Counted from the stretch's first letter, positions 25,705 to 34,754 are shown. The stretch is DNA of 64,000 bases from Nocardia nova SH22a (GCF_000523235.1 NZ_CP006850.1:4588001-4652000); one strand, 5' to 3'. Notes: generated by a model not told the origin, from the sequence alone. Translations and numbers: made by a program.

Positions 25705-26922
25705 CTAGGTGATGGCGCCGGCCGTCTTGAGCGCGATGATGCGATCCCAATCCAGCCCGAGTTCGAGCAGCACCTCCTCGGTGTGCGCGGCGAATTCGGG
25801 TCCGGGGCCGGTCGAGGGCGCCGTCACGTCGAATTGCACCGGGTTGGAAACCATTTCGAGGCTGCCGACCTGCACCAGGTACTCGTTGGCGCGGATCTGC
25901 GGATCCGAGCCGACCTGCAGACTGTCCTGCACCGGCGCCCACGGACCGGCCATGGTGGCCAGCCGTTCGGTCCAGTCCGCGAGGGTGCGCTTGCCGATCT
26001 CCTCGCGCAGAATCGCCACGCCCGCTTCGGTATTGGCGGCGATCGACTCCGCCGTGGTGAAGCGCGGATCCTCGGCAAGCTCCGGGCGGCCGATGTGACG
26101 GCACACATCGGCCCAGAACTTGGTGGGCTGCAACATGACCAGCGACAGATACCGGCCGTCGGAGGTCCGGTAGAGACCCGACAGCGGATTCGTCGGCGCG
26201 CCATGCGATCCCACCGCCGGCGCCAGCAGCGGCTCGTGCATATACGCCGACAGTCCGATGGTGTGTCCCATCGACCACAGCCCGCTGCCGAGCAGAGACA
26301 CATCGACCACCGACGGCTTACCGGTGCGTTCCCGTTTCAGCAGCGCGGCCGCGATGCCGCCCGCGAGATTGGTCCCGGAGATGGTGTCGCCGAACGCGGG
26401 TCCGGGCGGGTTGATCAGCCCGTCCATCCCCTCGGGAGTGATGGTCGCGGCGACCGAGCCCCGGCACCAGAAGGCGGTCATGTCGAATCCGCCCTTGGTC
26501 GATTCCTCACCTCGCGGTCCCAGCGCACTGCCGCGCGCGTAGACGATATTCGGATTCACCGCGCGGATATCGTCCACGTCGATGCCGAATTTGGCGCGGG
26601 CCTGCGGCAGGAAACTGGTCAGGAACACATCGGCGGTCTTGGCCAGTTCGTAGATCACCTCGCGGCCCTCGGGCACCGACATGTCCAGTCCGATACTGCG
26701 TTTGCCGCGATTGGCGTGTTCGATATTGGGGTTCGGATCGCCCTCGACCTTGAACTTGCCGATCTGGCGCAGACCACGCTGCGGATCGCCCGTGCGGGCA
26801 TGCTCGACCTTCACCACATCGGCACCCCATTCGGCCAGTACCGCACCGGCCGAGGGGACGAACCCGTACATCGCGACCTCGAGGACCCGGATGCCCTCGA
26901 GCGGTTTGCCGTTGTCGCTCAT
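25705..26922 (-). CDS. CaiB/BaiF family (class III) CoA-transferase
   Basis: The 405-residue protein starts with LEGIRVLEVAMYGFVPSAGA and WGADVVKVEH, the conserved N-terminus of class III CoA-transferases, and has an Asp in GGFDMTAFW, the probable nucleophile region. It would move CoA from a donor acyl-CoA to a free acid and so activate the catabolic substrate. Its ATG overlaps the aldehyde dehydrogenase stop as ATGA, which suggests that the aldehyde is oxidised to the acid and then esterified to CoA. Confidence 0.93.
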   Translation of the reverse strand: MSDNGKPLEGIRVLEVAMYGFVPSAGAVLAEWGADVVKVEHARTGDPQRGLRQIGKFKVEGDPNPNIEHANRGKRSIGLDMSVPEGREVIYELAKTADVFLTSFLPQARAKFGIDVDDIRAVNPNIVYARGSALGPRGEESTKGGFDMTAFWCRGSVAATITPEGMDGLINPPGPAFGDTISGTNLAGGIAAALLKRERTGKPSVVDVSLLGSGLWSMGHTIGLSAYMHEPLLAPAVGSHGAPTNPLSGLYRTSDGRYLSLVMLQPTKFWADVCRHIGRPELAEDPRFTTAESIAANTEAGVAILREEIGKRTLADWTERLATMAGPWAPVQDSLQVGSDPQIRANEYLVQVGSLEMVSNPVQFDVTAPSTGPGPEFAAHTEEVLLELGLDWDRIIALKTAGAIT

Positions 26923-28403
26923 TCGTTCACCACCGCCGCGAAGGCCTTCTGCTCGAGGAATTCCTCGATGCCCGCCACACCCATCTCGCGTCCGATACCC
27001 GACTGTTTGTAACCGCCGAAGGGAACATCGGGGTGGAAGTAGTTGCCGCCGTTGATACTCATCGTTCCGGTGCGGATGCGCCGCGCCACCCCGAGCGCCC
27101 GGTCCTCGTCGGCGGAGAACACCCCGCCGGACAGGCCGTAGATGGAGTTGTTGGCGATCGCGACCGCATCGTCGTCGTCGTCGAACGGGATCATCGCCAG
27201 CACCGGCCCGAAGACCTCCTCCTGCGCGATCTCCGAATCGGGGTCCACGTCGGTGAGCAGGGTCGGGGTGTAGAAGTAGCCCGGATCGACCTTCTCACCC
27301 CCGCACACCAGCTTCGCTCCGGCATCGACCGCACGGGTCACCAGACCGTGCACCTTCTCGCGCTGACGTTCGGAGATCAACGGCCCCATGTAGTTCGACA
27401 TGTCGTTCGGATCGCCGTAGCTGACCTTGGACATGAACCCGGCCACCATCTGCGCCACCTCCTCCTGACGCTCGCGCGGCACCAGCATGCGGGTGGTGAT
27501 CGCGCAGCCCTGACCGGCATGGCTGCAGATGCTGAACGCGCCGAACATCGCGGCCGTCCCCACATCCCCGTCGTCGAGCAGGATCGCCGCGGACTTGCCG
27601 CCCAGTTCCAGGAACACCCGCTTGAGCGAATCGCCCGCCGCCGACATGATCTGGCGGCCGACCACGGTGGACCCGGTGAAGCTCACGACATCGACGTCAC
27701 GATGGGTGGTCATCGTCTTGCCGACCTCGACATCCGAGCCCGACAGCACATTCACCACCCCGGCGGGGATGTCGGTGTGCCGGGCGATGATCTCCCCCAG
27801 CGCCAGCGTCGCCAGCGGAGTGTCCGGCGCGCCCTTGAGGATCACGGTGCACCCGGCGGCCAGGGCGGGAGCCAGCTTGGCCAGCGCGAGCTGATGCGGA
27901 TAGTTGTAGGCCGCGATGGCGGCGACCACTCCGGAAGCCTCCCGCTCGACCCAGCGGCGATGCTTCTTGCCGCGATCTTCGATGATCCCGAGATCCTGCG
28001 TGCGCTCATAGGTCCGCGCCAGCCCGGCGAAGTACTTCACGATCTCGAACGGCGTCTCGAGCTGATTCGCGTGGGTCATCATGCGCGTCGCGCCGACCTC
28101 GGCGATGGTCAGCTCCCGCAACTCCTCGACGTTGTCGCGCAGCGCCGCGTAGAACTGCTCGAGGCAGTGTGCCCGGAACTCGGTGTTCGTGGACCAGTCG
28201 GTGGTGTCGAAGGCCCGGCGCGCGGCCGCGATCGCCGCCTCGGTGTCGGCGATGCTCGCCTCGGGCGCGTATCCGTAGGTCTCGCCGGTGGCCGGATTCA
28301 GCGAGGCGAAACCGCGCTCCCCCGCGACGAGTTCACCGCCGATCAGCATCTGTCTGGTGACGGCGCGCCCGTCGCCGGCCGTCGCGTTGCCCTGAGCTGG
28401 CAT
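26919..28403 (-). CDS. NAD(P)-dependent aldehyde dehydrogenase
   Basis: The 494-residue protein has the catalytic Glu motif LELGGKSAAI near residue 265 and the nucleophilic Cys in HAGQGCAITTR near 300; VSFTGSTVVG and YGLSGGVFS are also present. It oxidises an aldehyde to an acid. GAGGAG lies before the ATG. It is the first gene of the leftward operon and faces the dioxygenase gene across a regulatory region with several palindromes. Confidence 0.95.
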   Translation of the reverse strand: MPAQGNATAGDGRAVTRQMLIGGELVAGERGFASLNPATGETYGYAPEASIADTEAAIAAARRAFDTTDWSTNTEFRAHCLEQFYAALRDNVEELRELTIAEVGATRMMTHANQLETPFEIVKYFAGLARTYERTQDLGIIEDRGKKHRRWVEREASGVVAAIAAYNYPHQLALAKLAPALAAGCTVILKGAPDTPLATLALGEIIARHTDIPAGVVNVLSGSDVEVGKTMTTHRDVDVVSFTGSTVVGRQIMSAAGDSLKRVFLELGGKSAAILLDDGDVGTAAMFGAFSICSHAGQGCAITTRMLVPRERQEEVAQMVAGFMSKVSYGDPNDMSNYMGPLISERQREKVHGLVTRAVDAGAKLVCGGEKVDPGYFYTPTLLTDVDPDSEIAQEEVFGPVLAMIPFDDDDDAVAIANNSIYGLSGGVFSADEDRALGVARRIRTGTMSINGGNYFHPDVPFGGYKQSGIGREMGVAGIEEFLEQKAFAAVVNE

Positions 28404-28419
28404 CCCGTCTCCTCAAACT

Positions 28420-28449
28420 ATGGAAATTCCATTCTCAACAATGGAGAAT
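28420..28449. promoter_or_regulatory. Palindromes in the ALDH/dioxygenase divergent promoter
   Basis: ATGGAA-a-TTCCAT at 28420-28432 is an exact palindrome and is followed by ATTCTC-aacaatg-GAGAAT at 28431-28449. This AT-rich cluster lies immediately upstream of the ALDH start. The GAGAAT half-site recurs at 59596-59616 and at 62056-62092. Confidence 0.55.
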
Positions 28450-28494
28450 AATGTATCCGAGAGCGTTCGGCCCCAGCAATGGCCGATCGCATCG

Positions 28495-28544
28495 CCCGGA
28501 TTCGCGTGGACCGCCGACAGCCCGCCGGACCACGCGAATCCGGG
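28495..28544. promoter_or_regulatory. Strong stem-loop in the dioxygenase leader
   Basis: Two 15-base arms (CCCGGATTCGCGTGG and its exact complement) enclose a 20-base loop. The structure lies 60 bases upstream of the dioxygenase start and has no U-tract. It may be an operator, an mRNA leader hairpin or a terminator remnant. Confidence 0.6.
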
Positions 28545-28604
28545 AAACCTTGCGGAGAATCGGCGAGCGAGAGTACGGTTCTCACAATTGGAAGGGAGAT
28601 TCTT

Positions 28605-29411
28605 GTGGTTGAGACGACAGCGCTGAACCCCACCATCGGCGTGGAGGTCACCGGGGTCGAGGATCTGCACGACGACGCGGTGATCAGCCGGTGCACCGAG
28701 GCGCTGAAATGGCGCGGGGTGCTGGTCGTTCGCGGCCTGCATCTCGACGACGAGGCTCAGCTGGCGTTCTGCCGCCGCCTCGGCACCGTGCTGGCCCCCG
28801 GCGGGCGTGAGATCTTCACCATCACACTGAATCCCGAGAAGAACCGGGCCGCGAAATACCTCGAGGGCACCTTCTTCTGGCATATCGACGACACCACCAA
28901 CGACGTGCCGGCCAAGGCCACGGTGCTCACCGCGCGGCATGTGGCGATGGAGGGCGGCGGCACCCAGTTCGCCAGCACCTACGCCGCCTACGAGGGACTG
29001 TCCGAGTCCGAGCGCAAGCGATACGACTCCGTGCGCGTGGTGCACAGCTTCGAGGCCGCGCAACGGCTCGCCAACCCCGACCCCACCCCCGAACAGGTCG
29101 CGGACTGGCGCCAATTGCCCACGCACGAAACCGATCTGGTGTGGTCACGCCGGGACGGCCGCAAGTCGCTGGTGATCGGCGCGACCGCCGATCACATCGT
29201 GGGCATGGATCCGGCCGAGAGCCGCGCACTGCTCGACGAACTGCTCGAGTGGTCCACCCAGCCGCGCTTCTCCTACACCCACGACTGGTCGGTCGGCGAT
29301 CTCGTGGTCTGGGACAACACCGGCATCCTGCACCGGGCGCTGCACTACGACGCCAGCTCCGAACGGGAACTGCACCGCACCACGATCGCGGGGTCCGAGC
29401 CGTGGGCGTGA
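28605..29411 (+). CDS. TauD/TfdA family 2-oxoglutarate-dependent dioxygenase
   Basis: The 268-residue protein has the iron-binding HxD in FFWHIDDT near residue 88, a distal His in GILHRALHYD near 245 and the 2-oxoglutarate Arg in RELHRTTI. It would hydroxylate a substrate with O2 and 2-oxoglutarate, as TauD and TfdA do. A GTG at 28605 with GGGAGA upstream fits better than the longer open frame. It starts the rightward catabolic operon and overlaps the next gene as GTGA. Confidence 0.93.
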   Translation: MVETTALNPTIGVEVTGVEDLHDDAVISRCTEALKWRGVLVVRGLHLDDEAQLAFCRRLGTVLAPGGREIFTITLNPEKNRAAKYLEGTFFWHIDDTTNDVPAKATVLTARHVAMEGGGTQFASTYAAYEGLSESERKRYDSVRVVHSFEAAQRLANPDPTPEQVADWRQLPTHETDLVWSRRDGRKSLVIGATADHIVGMDPAESRALLDELLEWSTQPRFSYTHDWSVGDLVVWDNTGILHRALHYDASSERELHRTTIAGSEPWA

Positions 29412-30112
29412 GAACGGCCGTCGTCACCGGCGGCGGATCGGGCATCGGCCTGGCCGTGGCGAATCGGTTGCGCGCCGACGGATTACAGGTGGCGACCCTC
29501 GACATCAAACCCGGCGACTCGGAATTCGACCACACCGCCGACGTCACCGACCGCGCTCAGATCGACGCCGCCCTCGCCGCGATCCGCGAACAGCTGGGGC
29601 CGGTGACGGTCCTGGTGAATTCCGCCGGCGCCGAGAGCTATCGCCGGTTCGCCAATCTGAGTTTCGAGCAGTGGGAACGCACCATCGCGGTGAATCTGCA
29701 CGGCGTGTTCCACTGTGTCCAGGCCGTACTGCCCGATATGCGGGAGGCGGGCTGGGGCCGGATCGTCAACATCTCCTCGTCGAGCACGCACTCCGGCCAG
29801 CCGTTCATGTCGGCCTATGTGTCGGCGAAGTCGGCGGTCAACGGGCTCACGAAATCGCTTGCGCTGGAACTGGGTCCGGAGGGAATCACCGTGAACGCGG
29901 TGCCGCCGGGCTTCATCGACACCCCCATGCTGCGCAAGACCGAACAGGCCCAGCTGCTGGGCGGCACCATCGACGACCACATCGCCCGCACCCCGGTCCG
30001 CCGGGTCGGCAGGCCCGAGGACATCGCCGCGGCCTGTGCCTTCCTCGCCTCCGAGGAGGCCGGTTACATCACCGGCCAGATCCTGGGCGTCAACGGCGGC
30101 CGCAACACCTAG
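29408..30112 (+). CDS. Short-chain dehydrogenase/reductase
   Basis: The 234-residue SDR has TGGGSGIGLAVANRL near its N-terminus, an NSAGAES site near 73, ISSSS with the catalytic Ser and YVSAKSAVNGLTKSLALELG with Tyr and Lys. A GTG overlaps the dioxygenase stop by four bases (GTGA); a GTG six bases earlier is also possible. It would oxidise the hydroxyl made by the dioxygenase or P450. The C-terminus ends in GVNGGRNT. It is part of the rightward operon. Confidence 0.92.
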   Translation: MRTAVVTGGGSGIGLAVANRLRADGLQVATLDIKPGDSEFDHTADVTDRAQIDAALAAIREQLGPVTVLVNSAGAESYRRFANLSFEQWERTIAVNLHGVFHCVQAVLPDMREAGWGRIVNISSSSTHSGQPFMSAYVSAKSAVNGLTKSLALELGPEGITVNAVPPGFIDTPMLRKTEQAQLLGGTIDDHIARTPVRRVGRPEDIAAACAFLASEEAGYITGQILGVNGGRNT

Positions 30113-30165
30113 ACGCCCGCCGCGAAACGCGGTGGGAGGCAACAGAACGATCGAAAGGACCACCA

Positions 30166-31026
30166 GTGGGACGCGTGGAAGGCAAAGTCGCCCTCGTCAC
30201 CGGTGCCGCACGAGGGCAGGGCCGCAGTCATGCGGTGAAACTGGCGTCCGAGGGCGCCGACATCATCGCCGTCGACATCTGCCGCGACATCGAGACCATC
30301 GGTTACGCGATGGCCAAGCCGGAAGATCTCGAGGAAACCGCCCGGCTGGTGGAGAAGACCGGCCGTCGCATCGTCACGGTGCAGGCCGACGTCCGCGACA
30401 TCGCCGCGTTGCGGGACGCGGTGAAGCGCGGCATCGACGAGCTGGGACGGCTCGATGTCGTTGTCGCCCAGGCCGGTATCGCCGGGATGAAGGGCGAGCC
30501 GAAATGGCAGGCGTGGACCGATGTCATCGACACCAACCTGATCGGCGTGATCAACACCGTGCACGCCGCACTGCCGCATCTGGACGCCGGCGCCTCGATC
30601 ATCGCCACCGGATCCACCGCGGCGCTGATGGACGCCTCCAAGGTCGACCAGCCGGGTAAGGACCCCGGCGGTGTCGCCTACATGGTCGCCAAGCGCGGAT
30701 TGTCCATGTACATCCACGAATTGGCGACCCATCTCGCGGCGAGCAGCATCCGCGCGAACGTGGTCCATCCCACCAACTGCAATACGAACATGTTGCAGAG
30801 CGAGCCGATGTATCGCTCCTTCCGGCCCGATCTCGAACACCCCACCCTCGACGACGCCAAGCCCGGATTCCATGTCCAGCAGGCGATGCCGATCCCGTGG
30901 ATCGAGCCCGAGGACACCAGCAACATGGTGTTGTTCCTGGCCTCCGACGAATCCCGGTACGTCACCGGCATGCAGATGCGCGTGGACGCCGGTGGCTACC
31001 TCAAGTGGTACGACTATCACGTCTAA
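30166..31026 (+). CDS. Mycofactocin-type SDR (carveol dehydrogenase-like)
   Basis: The 286-residue protein starts with GKVALVTGAARGQGRSHAVKLASEGADIIAVDIC, where the GQGRSHAV segment and the insert near AMAKPEDLEETARLVE are characteristic of mycofactocin-associated SDRs. The catalytic YMVAK is present. Such enzymes keep their nicotinamide tightly bound and regenerate it with mycofactocin rather than free NAD; that is family knowledge. AAGGA precedes the GTG start. It lies directly before the ferredoxin and P450 genes and would oxidise an alcohol intermediate. Confidence 0.9.
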   Translation: MGRVEGKVALVTGAARGQGRSHAVKLASEGADIIAVDICRDIETIGYAMAKPEDLEETARLVEKTGRRIVTVQADVRDIAALRDAVKRGIDELGRLDVVVAQAGIAGMKGEPKWQAWTDVIDTNLIGVINTVHAALPHLDAGASIIATGSTAALMDASKVDQPGKDPGGVAYMVAKRGLSMYIHELATHLAASSIRANVVHPTNCNTNMLQSEPMYRSFRPDLEHPTLDDAKPGFHVQQAMPIPWIEPEDTSNMVLFLASDESRYVTGMQMRVDAGGYLKWYDYHV

Positions 31027-31036
31027 GGCGGACATC

Positions 31037-31228
31037 GTGAAGGTTCAAGTAGATCCCGACCGCTGCCAGGGCCACACCCTGTGTTCCATGGTCGCTCCGA
31101 AATCGTTCGAACTCAGTGAAATCGACGGCCACTCCTCGGCGGTCAGCGAGGACGTTCCCCCCGATCAGGAGGAACAGGTTCGCGAGGCCGCCCAGTCGTG
31201 CCCGGAACGAGCGATCACCATCACCTGA
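31037..31228 (+). CDS. Small 3Fe-4S/4Fe-4S ferredoxin
   Basis: The 63-residue acidic protein has CQGHTLC near residue 10 and a distal SCPERAI, the pattern of actinobacterial P450-partner ferredoxins, which often bind a 3Fe-4S cluster with a His in the place of one Cys. It would pass electrons to the cytochrome P450 encoded 11 bp downstream. No ferredoxin reductase gene is nearby. Confidence 0.92.
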   Translation: MKVQVDPDRCQGHTLCSMVAPKSFELSEIDGHSSAVSEDVPPDQEEQVREAAQSCPERAITIT

Positions 31229-31238
31229 GAGGACCGCC

Positions 31239-32615
31239 GTGACCGCCGACAACGTGACAGCATCCGGACCGACGGACGACGAGCGGAAACAACCGCTGTT
31301 CTCCTTCGACCGATTCGCACCGGAGTACCGCGACAACTTCCTGCCCATCACCCAGCAGATGCAGGAGCATTGCCCGATCGCCTGGTCGGACACCTACGAC
31401 GGGCACTGGGTGGCCGCCGGGAACCGTGAGGTCTTCGAGATCGCGCGCTGCCCGCACGTCTCCAACGATCACGATGTGACCGGGGAGCGCAACGGCTACA
31501 AGGGGATTTCGATTCCCACACCGGCACGCGTCGCGGCCGTCCGGGGCGGATTCCTGGAAATGGACGAGCCCGAGCACCGCGAGGCCCGATCCGCGGTCAA
31601 TCCGTATCTGTCCCCGGCGGCGGTCAACCGCTGGATCCCGTTCATCGACGAGGTCGTGCGGGCCGCCCTCGACGAGAAGATCGAGTCCGGGCACATCGAT
31701 TTCGTCGATGATCTGGCCAATATCGTTCCCGCCGTGCTGACCCTGGCCATGCTGGGAATCCCGATCAAGAAGTGGACCGTCTACAACGAGCCGGTGCACG
31801 CGGCGGTCTACACCCCGCCGGATTCACCGGATATCGAGCGGGTCACCGCGATGCACCGCGAAATGGGCCTGGATCTGCTCAACAATCTGATCGAGATCAA
31901 GGAGAATCCGCGGCCCGGCCTGATCAACGCGGTGGCCAACGCCACGATGAACGGCGAGCCGATGCCGGATCTCGAGATGCTCGGCATCCTCGGCCTGGTC
32001 ATCGGCGGCGGTTTCGACACCACCACCGCGCTGACCGCCCACGCGCTGGAATGGTTGTCGCAACATCCGGATCAGCGGCAGATGCTCAGCGACGAGCGGG
32101 AAACGCTGCTGGATTCGGCCACCGAGGAGTTCCTGCGGTTCTACGCCCCGGCCCCCGGCGACGGGCGCACCATCGCCGAAGACTGCGAGGTCGCGGGCAA
32201 GCAGTTCGCCGAGGGCGACCGGGTGTGGTTGTCGTGGGCGATGGCCAACCGGGATCCGGAGGTGTTCGAGGACCCCAACGAGATCATCCTCGACCGGCAT
32301 CGCAACCGGCACTACAGTTTCGGGCTCGGCATCCACCGCTGCATCGGCTCGAATGTGGCCCGCACGGTGTTCAAGCGGATGCTGCTGGCGGTCATGGACC
32401 GGATGCCGGACTACCGGTGCGATCCGGAGACGACGGTGCACTACGACACCATCGCCGTCATCCAGGGCATGCGGCATCTACCGGCCACCTTCACCCCGGG
32501 CAAGCGCCTGGGCGCGGGGCTCGAGGAGACACTCGAGAAGCTGCAGGCGATCTGTGACGAGCAGCAACTCGCCGCGCCGGTGACCGCGCGCAAGGAACAG
32601 GCCGACATCCACTGA
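31239..32615 (+). CDS. Cytochrome P450
   Basis: The 458-residue P450 has the I-helix oxygen motif GGGFDTTTA near residue 250, an ExxR Glu in EEFLRFYAP near 295 and the haem Cys ligand in FGLGIHRCIGSN near 360. The terminal extension of about 40 residues is charged. GAGAGGA precedes the GTG. It lies just after its ferredoxin, so it probably hydroxylates a hydrophobic substrate as an early step of the pathway. The CYP family cannot be set by eye. Confidence 0.95.
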   Translation: MTADNVTASGPTDDERKQPLFSFDRFAPEYRDNFLPITQQMQEHCPIAWSDTYDGHWVAAGNREVFEIARCPHVSNDHDVTGERNGYKGISIPTPARVAAVRGGFLEMDEPEHREARSAVNPYLSPAAVNRWIPFIDEVVRAALDEKIESGHIDFVDDLANIVPAVLTLAMLGIPIKKWTVYNEPVHAAVYTPPDSPDIERVTAMHREMGLDLLNNLIEIKENPRPGLINAVANATMNGEPMPDLEMLGILGLVIGGGFDTTTALTAHALEWLSQHPDQRQMLSDERETLLDSATEEFLRFYAPAPGDGRTIAEDCEVAGKQFAEGDRVWLSWAMANRDPEVFEDPNEIILDRHRNRHYSFGLGIHRCIGSNVARTVFKRMLLAVMDRMPDYRCDPETTVHYDTIAVIQGMRHLPATFTPGKRLGAGLEETLEKLQAICDEQQLAAPVTARKEQADIH

Positions 32616-32686
32616 GATCCGGGCCGGTGTGCCGGGCGGCCGACTCGCCCGCCACACCGGCCCGCTCGCACCTATCAGGAGGTCAG

Positions 32687-34345
32687 GTGACCGCGCCGCA
32701 ACGGCCGCTGCCCCAGCTCACCGCGCAGAACGAATTCTTCTGGACCGCGGGGGCCGACGGCCGGCTGCGCATCCAGCAGTGCTGTGCCTGCGAGGAATTG
32801 ATCCATCCGCCGCAGCCGGTGTGCCGCTACTGCCGCGGGACCGAGATGGGGGTGCGCGAGGTCTCCGGCGAGGCCACGCTCATCGGCTTCACCCTCAACG
32901 AGCGTTTCGCCCTGCCCGGTCTGCCGCCGCCGTATGTGGTCGGTCAGGTCGCATTGGCCGAGGATCCGCGAATTCGCTTGACCACCACCGTGATCGGCAG
33001 CGATCCAGGCGAACTCGAGCTGGGTATGCGGATGGAGGTGCAGTTCGAGCAGCACGAGGACGTGTGGCTGCCGCTGTTCCGTCCCGCCGCCGAACAGCCC
33101 ACGCCCGCACCGCTACCGGACGACGAGATCGCACCCGGCCGGTTCGCCGAACACGTCCGGCCCCGCCTCACCACCGCCAAATTCGAGGATCGGGTGGCGC
33201 TCACCGGAATCGGCATGTCCGACATCGGGCGCCGTCTCATGGTGCCGCCGCTGCGGCTGGCGGTGCAGGCGTGTGAGCGCGCGGTCGCCGACGCCGGGCT
33301 GACCATGGCCGATATCGACGGCATCGCCTCCTATCCCGGCGGCGGCAATCTCGGCGGGATGGGCGAGGGCGGGGTCACCGCGCTGGAATCGGCGCTGGGC
33401 CTGCGCCCGACCTGGCACAACGGCGGTATGGAGACCTTCGGCCCGAGTGGTTCGGTGATCGCGGCGATGCTCGCGGTCGCGGGCGGGCTGGCGCGGCACG
33501 TGCTGTGCTTCCGCACCGTCTGGGAGGCCACCTACAACGAACTGCTGCGCACCGGTAAGGCCCAGCCGCTCGGCGGGAGCCGCACGACCAGCTGGCAGTT
33601 GCCCTTCGGCGCCGTCTCGGCCGCGCACACCCTGGCCCAGAACGCGCAGCGGCATTTCCACCGGTACGGCACCACGCGGGAGACGCTGGGCTGGATCGCG
33701 CTCAATCAGCGGGCCAACGCCGAGTTGAATCCCACTGCGATATACCGGGATCCGCTCACCATGGACGACTATCTGTCGGCCCGCCCGGTGACCAGTCCGT
33801 TCGTTCTGTACGACTGCGACGTCCCCTGCGACGGCGCGGTCGCGGTGATCGTCTCCGCGGTCGAGACCGCGCGGGATCTCGCGCAGCCGCCGGTGTTCGT
33901 GGAGGCGGTGGGCACGCAGATCGTCGAGCGCGTCGACTGGGATCAGAGCACCCTCACCCATGAACCCCAGGTGCTCGGCCAGTCCGCGCATCTGTGGACC
34001 CGCACCGAACTGCGGCCCGCCGATGTGGACGTCGCCGAACTCTACGACGGGTTCAGTTTCAACTGCCTGTCCTGGATCGAGGCGCTGGGATTCTGCGGGA
34101 TCGGCGAGGCGAAGGACTTCCTCGACGGTGGCAAGAACATCGCCCGCGACGGGCAACTGCCCCTGAACACGCACGGCGGTCAGCTCTCCCACGGTCGCAC
34201 CCACGGCATGGGGCTGCTGCACGAGGCCGTCAGCCAGCTGCGTGGGGCCGCCGGTCCGCGTCAGGTGGCCGATGCGCGGGTCGCGGTCACCAGCAGCGGC
34301 GGACTGACACCGAGCGGTGTACTCCTGTTGCGGAGCGAGCCATGA
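32687..34345 (+). CDS. DUF35 OB-fold/zinc-ribbon domain fused to a cysteine-less Ltp2-like thiolase domain
   Basis: This 552-residue fusion has an N-terminal zinc ribbon (CCAC...CRYC, two CxxC pairs) and OB fold to about residue 150, then a thiolase-superfamily domain from about 165. The usual Cys site reads METFGPSGS, so no thiolase nucleophile is present; instead it has VAELYDGFSFN and HGGQLSHGRTHGMG. Ltp2-type aldolases, which cleave beta-hydroxyacyl-CoA side chains together with a DUF35 partner, share these features. AGGAGG precedes the GTG. It probably acts as a retro-aldolase on a CoA ester. Confidence 0.88.
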   Translation: MTAPQRPLPQLTAQNEFFWTAGADGRLRIQQCCACEELIHPPQPVCRYCRGTEMGVREVSGEATLIGFTLNERFALPGLPPPYVVGQVALAEDPRIRLTTTVIGSDPGELELGMRMEVQFEQHEDVWLPLFRPAAEQPTPAPLPDDEIAPGRFAEHVRPRLTTAKFEDRVALTGIGMSDIGRRLMVPPLRLAVQACERAVADAGLTMADIDGIASYPGGGNLGGMGEGGVTALESALGLRPTWHNGGMETFGPSGSVIAAMLAVAGGLARHVLCFRTVWEATYNELLRTGKAQPLGGSRTTSWQLPFGAVSAAHTLAQNAQRHFHRYGTTRETLGWIALNQRANAELNPTAIYRDPLTMDDYLSARPVTSPFVLYDCDVPCDGAVAVIVSAVETARDLAQPPVFVEAVGTQIVERVDWDQSTLTHEPQVLGQSAHLWTRTELRPADVDVAELYDGFSFNCLSWIEALGFCGIGEAKDFLDGGKNIARDGQLPLNTHGGQLSHGRTHGMGLLHEAVSQLRGAAGPRQVADARVAVTSSGGLTPSGVLLLRSEP

Positions 34346-34432
34346 GCCCGGCCGTGACCCGCCAGACACCACCGCGCACCGGTGCGATGGCAGGAGGGTG
34401 CGGCCGCCGGACGGGCTCCTCCCTCTGGCGTG

Positions 34433-34519
34433 CCGCGGCAGGTAGGCGATGCCCGGGTCGCGGTCACCAGCAGCGACGGGCTGGCACCCAGTGGAGTCCG
34501 CCTGCGGAACGAGCCGTGA
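34433..34519 (+). pseudogene. Fossil duplicate of the DUF35-thiolase C-terminus
   Basis: The frame encodes PRQVGDARVAVTSSDGLAP and ends in RNEP-stop, nearly the same as the true end of the upstream gene at 34256-34345 (PRQVADARVAVTSSGG... RSEP-stop). Only about 29 codons remain. It is the trace of a lost tandem copy or an internal duplication. Confidence 0.75.
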
Positions 34520-34547
34520 GACCGACGACTCCCAGCTGGACACGACT

Positions 34548-34651
34548 GCGCAGCGGCCGAAGGACACCATCACGCAACGGCCTCGTGACACAGTCACGCA
34601 GCGGCCGAAGGACACCGCCGCCCAGCGACCTGGTGACGCAGTCGCACAGCC
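34548..34651 (+). repeat. 24-bp tandem repeat, four full units plus a partial one
   Basis: Units start at 34548, 34572, 34596, 34620 and 34644. Each codes for an eight-residue motif of the form xQRPxDTx in the frame of the downstream hydrolase. Alternate units are more alike, which suggests an underlying 48-bp period. No protein family for this repeat is known to me. Confidence 0.65.
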
Positions 34652-34754
34652 AATGGGCGGGACCGGCCTGCAGCGAGCCGATCACACGGTCGTCGTGGGG
34701 ACTCTTGGGAGCACCCTCGCACTGCGGCCCCAAGCATCCCGCGCGGAGCGATCT

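Larger units (their letters stand above)
34346..34754. other. Intergenic stretch with a gene fossil and tandem repeats
   Basis: The 409-bp stretch contains a fossil of the fusion gene's 3' end (34433-34519) and a 24-bp tandem repeat array (34548-34651). The remainder shows no separate gene. The frame of the following hydrolase stays open back to 34449, so part might be translated. Confidence 0.55.

Noticed and set aside
34548..34651. CRISPR-like array
   Set aside because: The units are directly adjacent without spacers and keep a coding frame, so this is a tandem repeat, not CRISPR.
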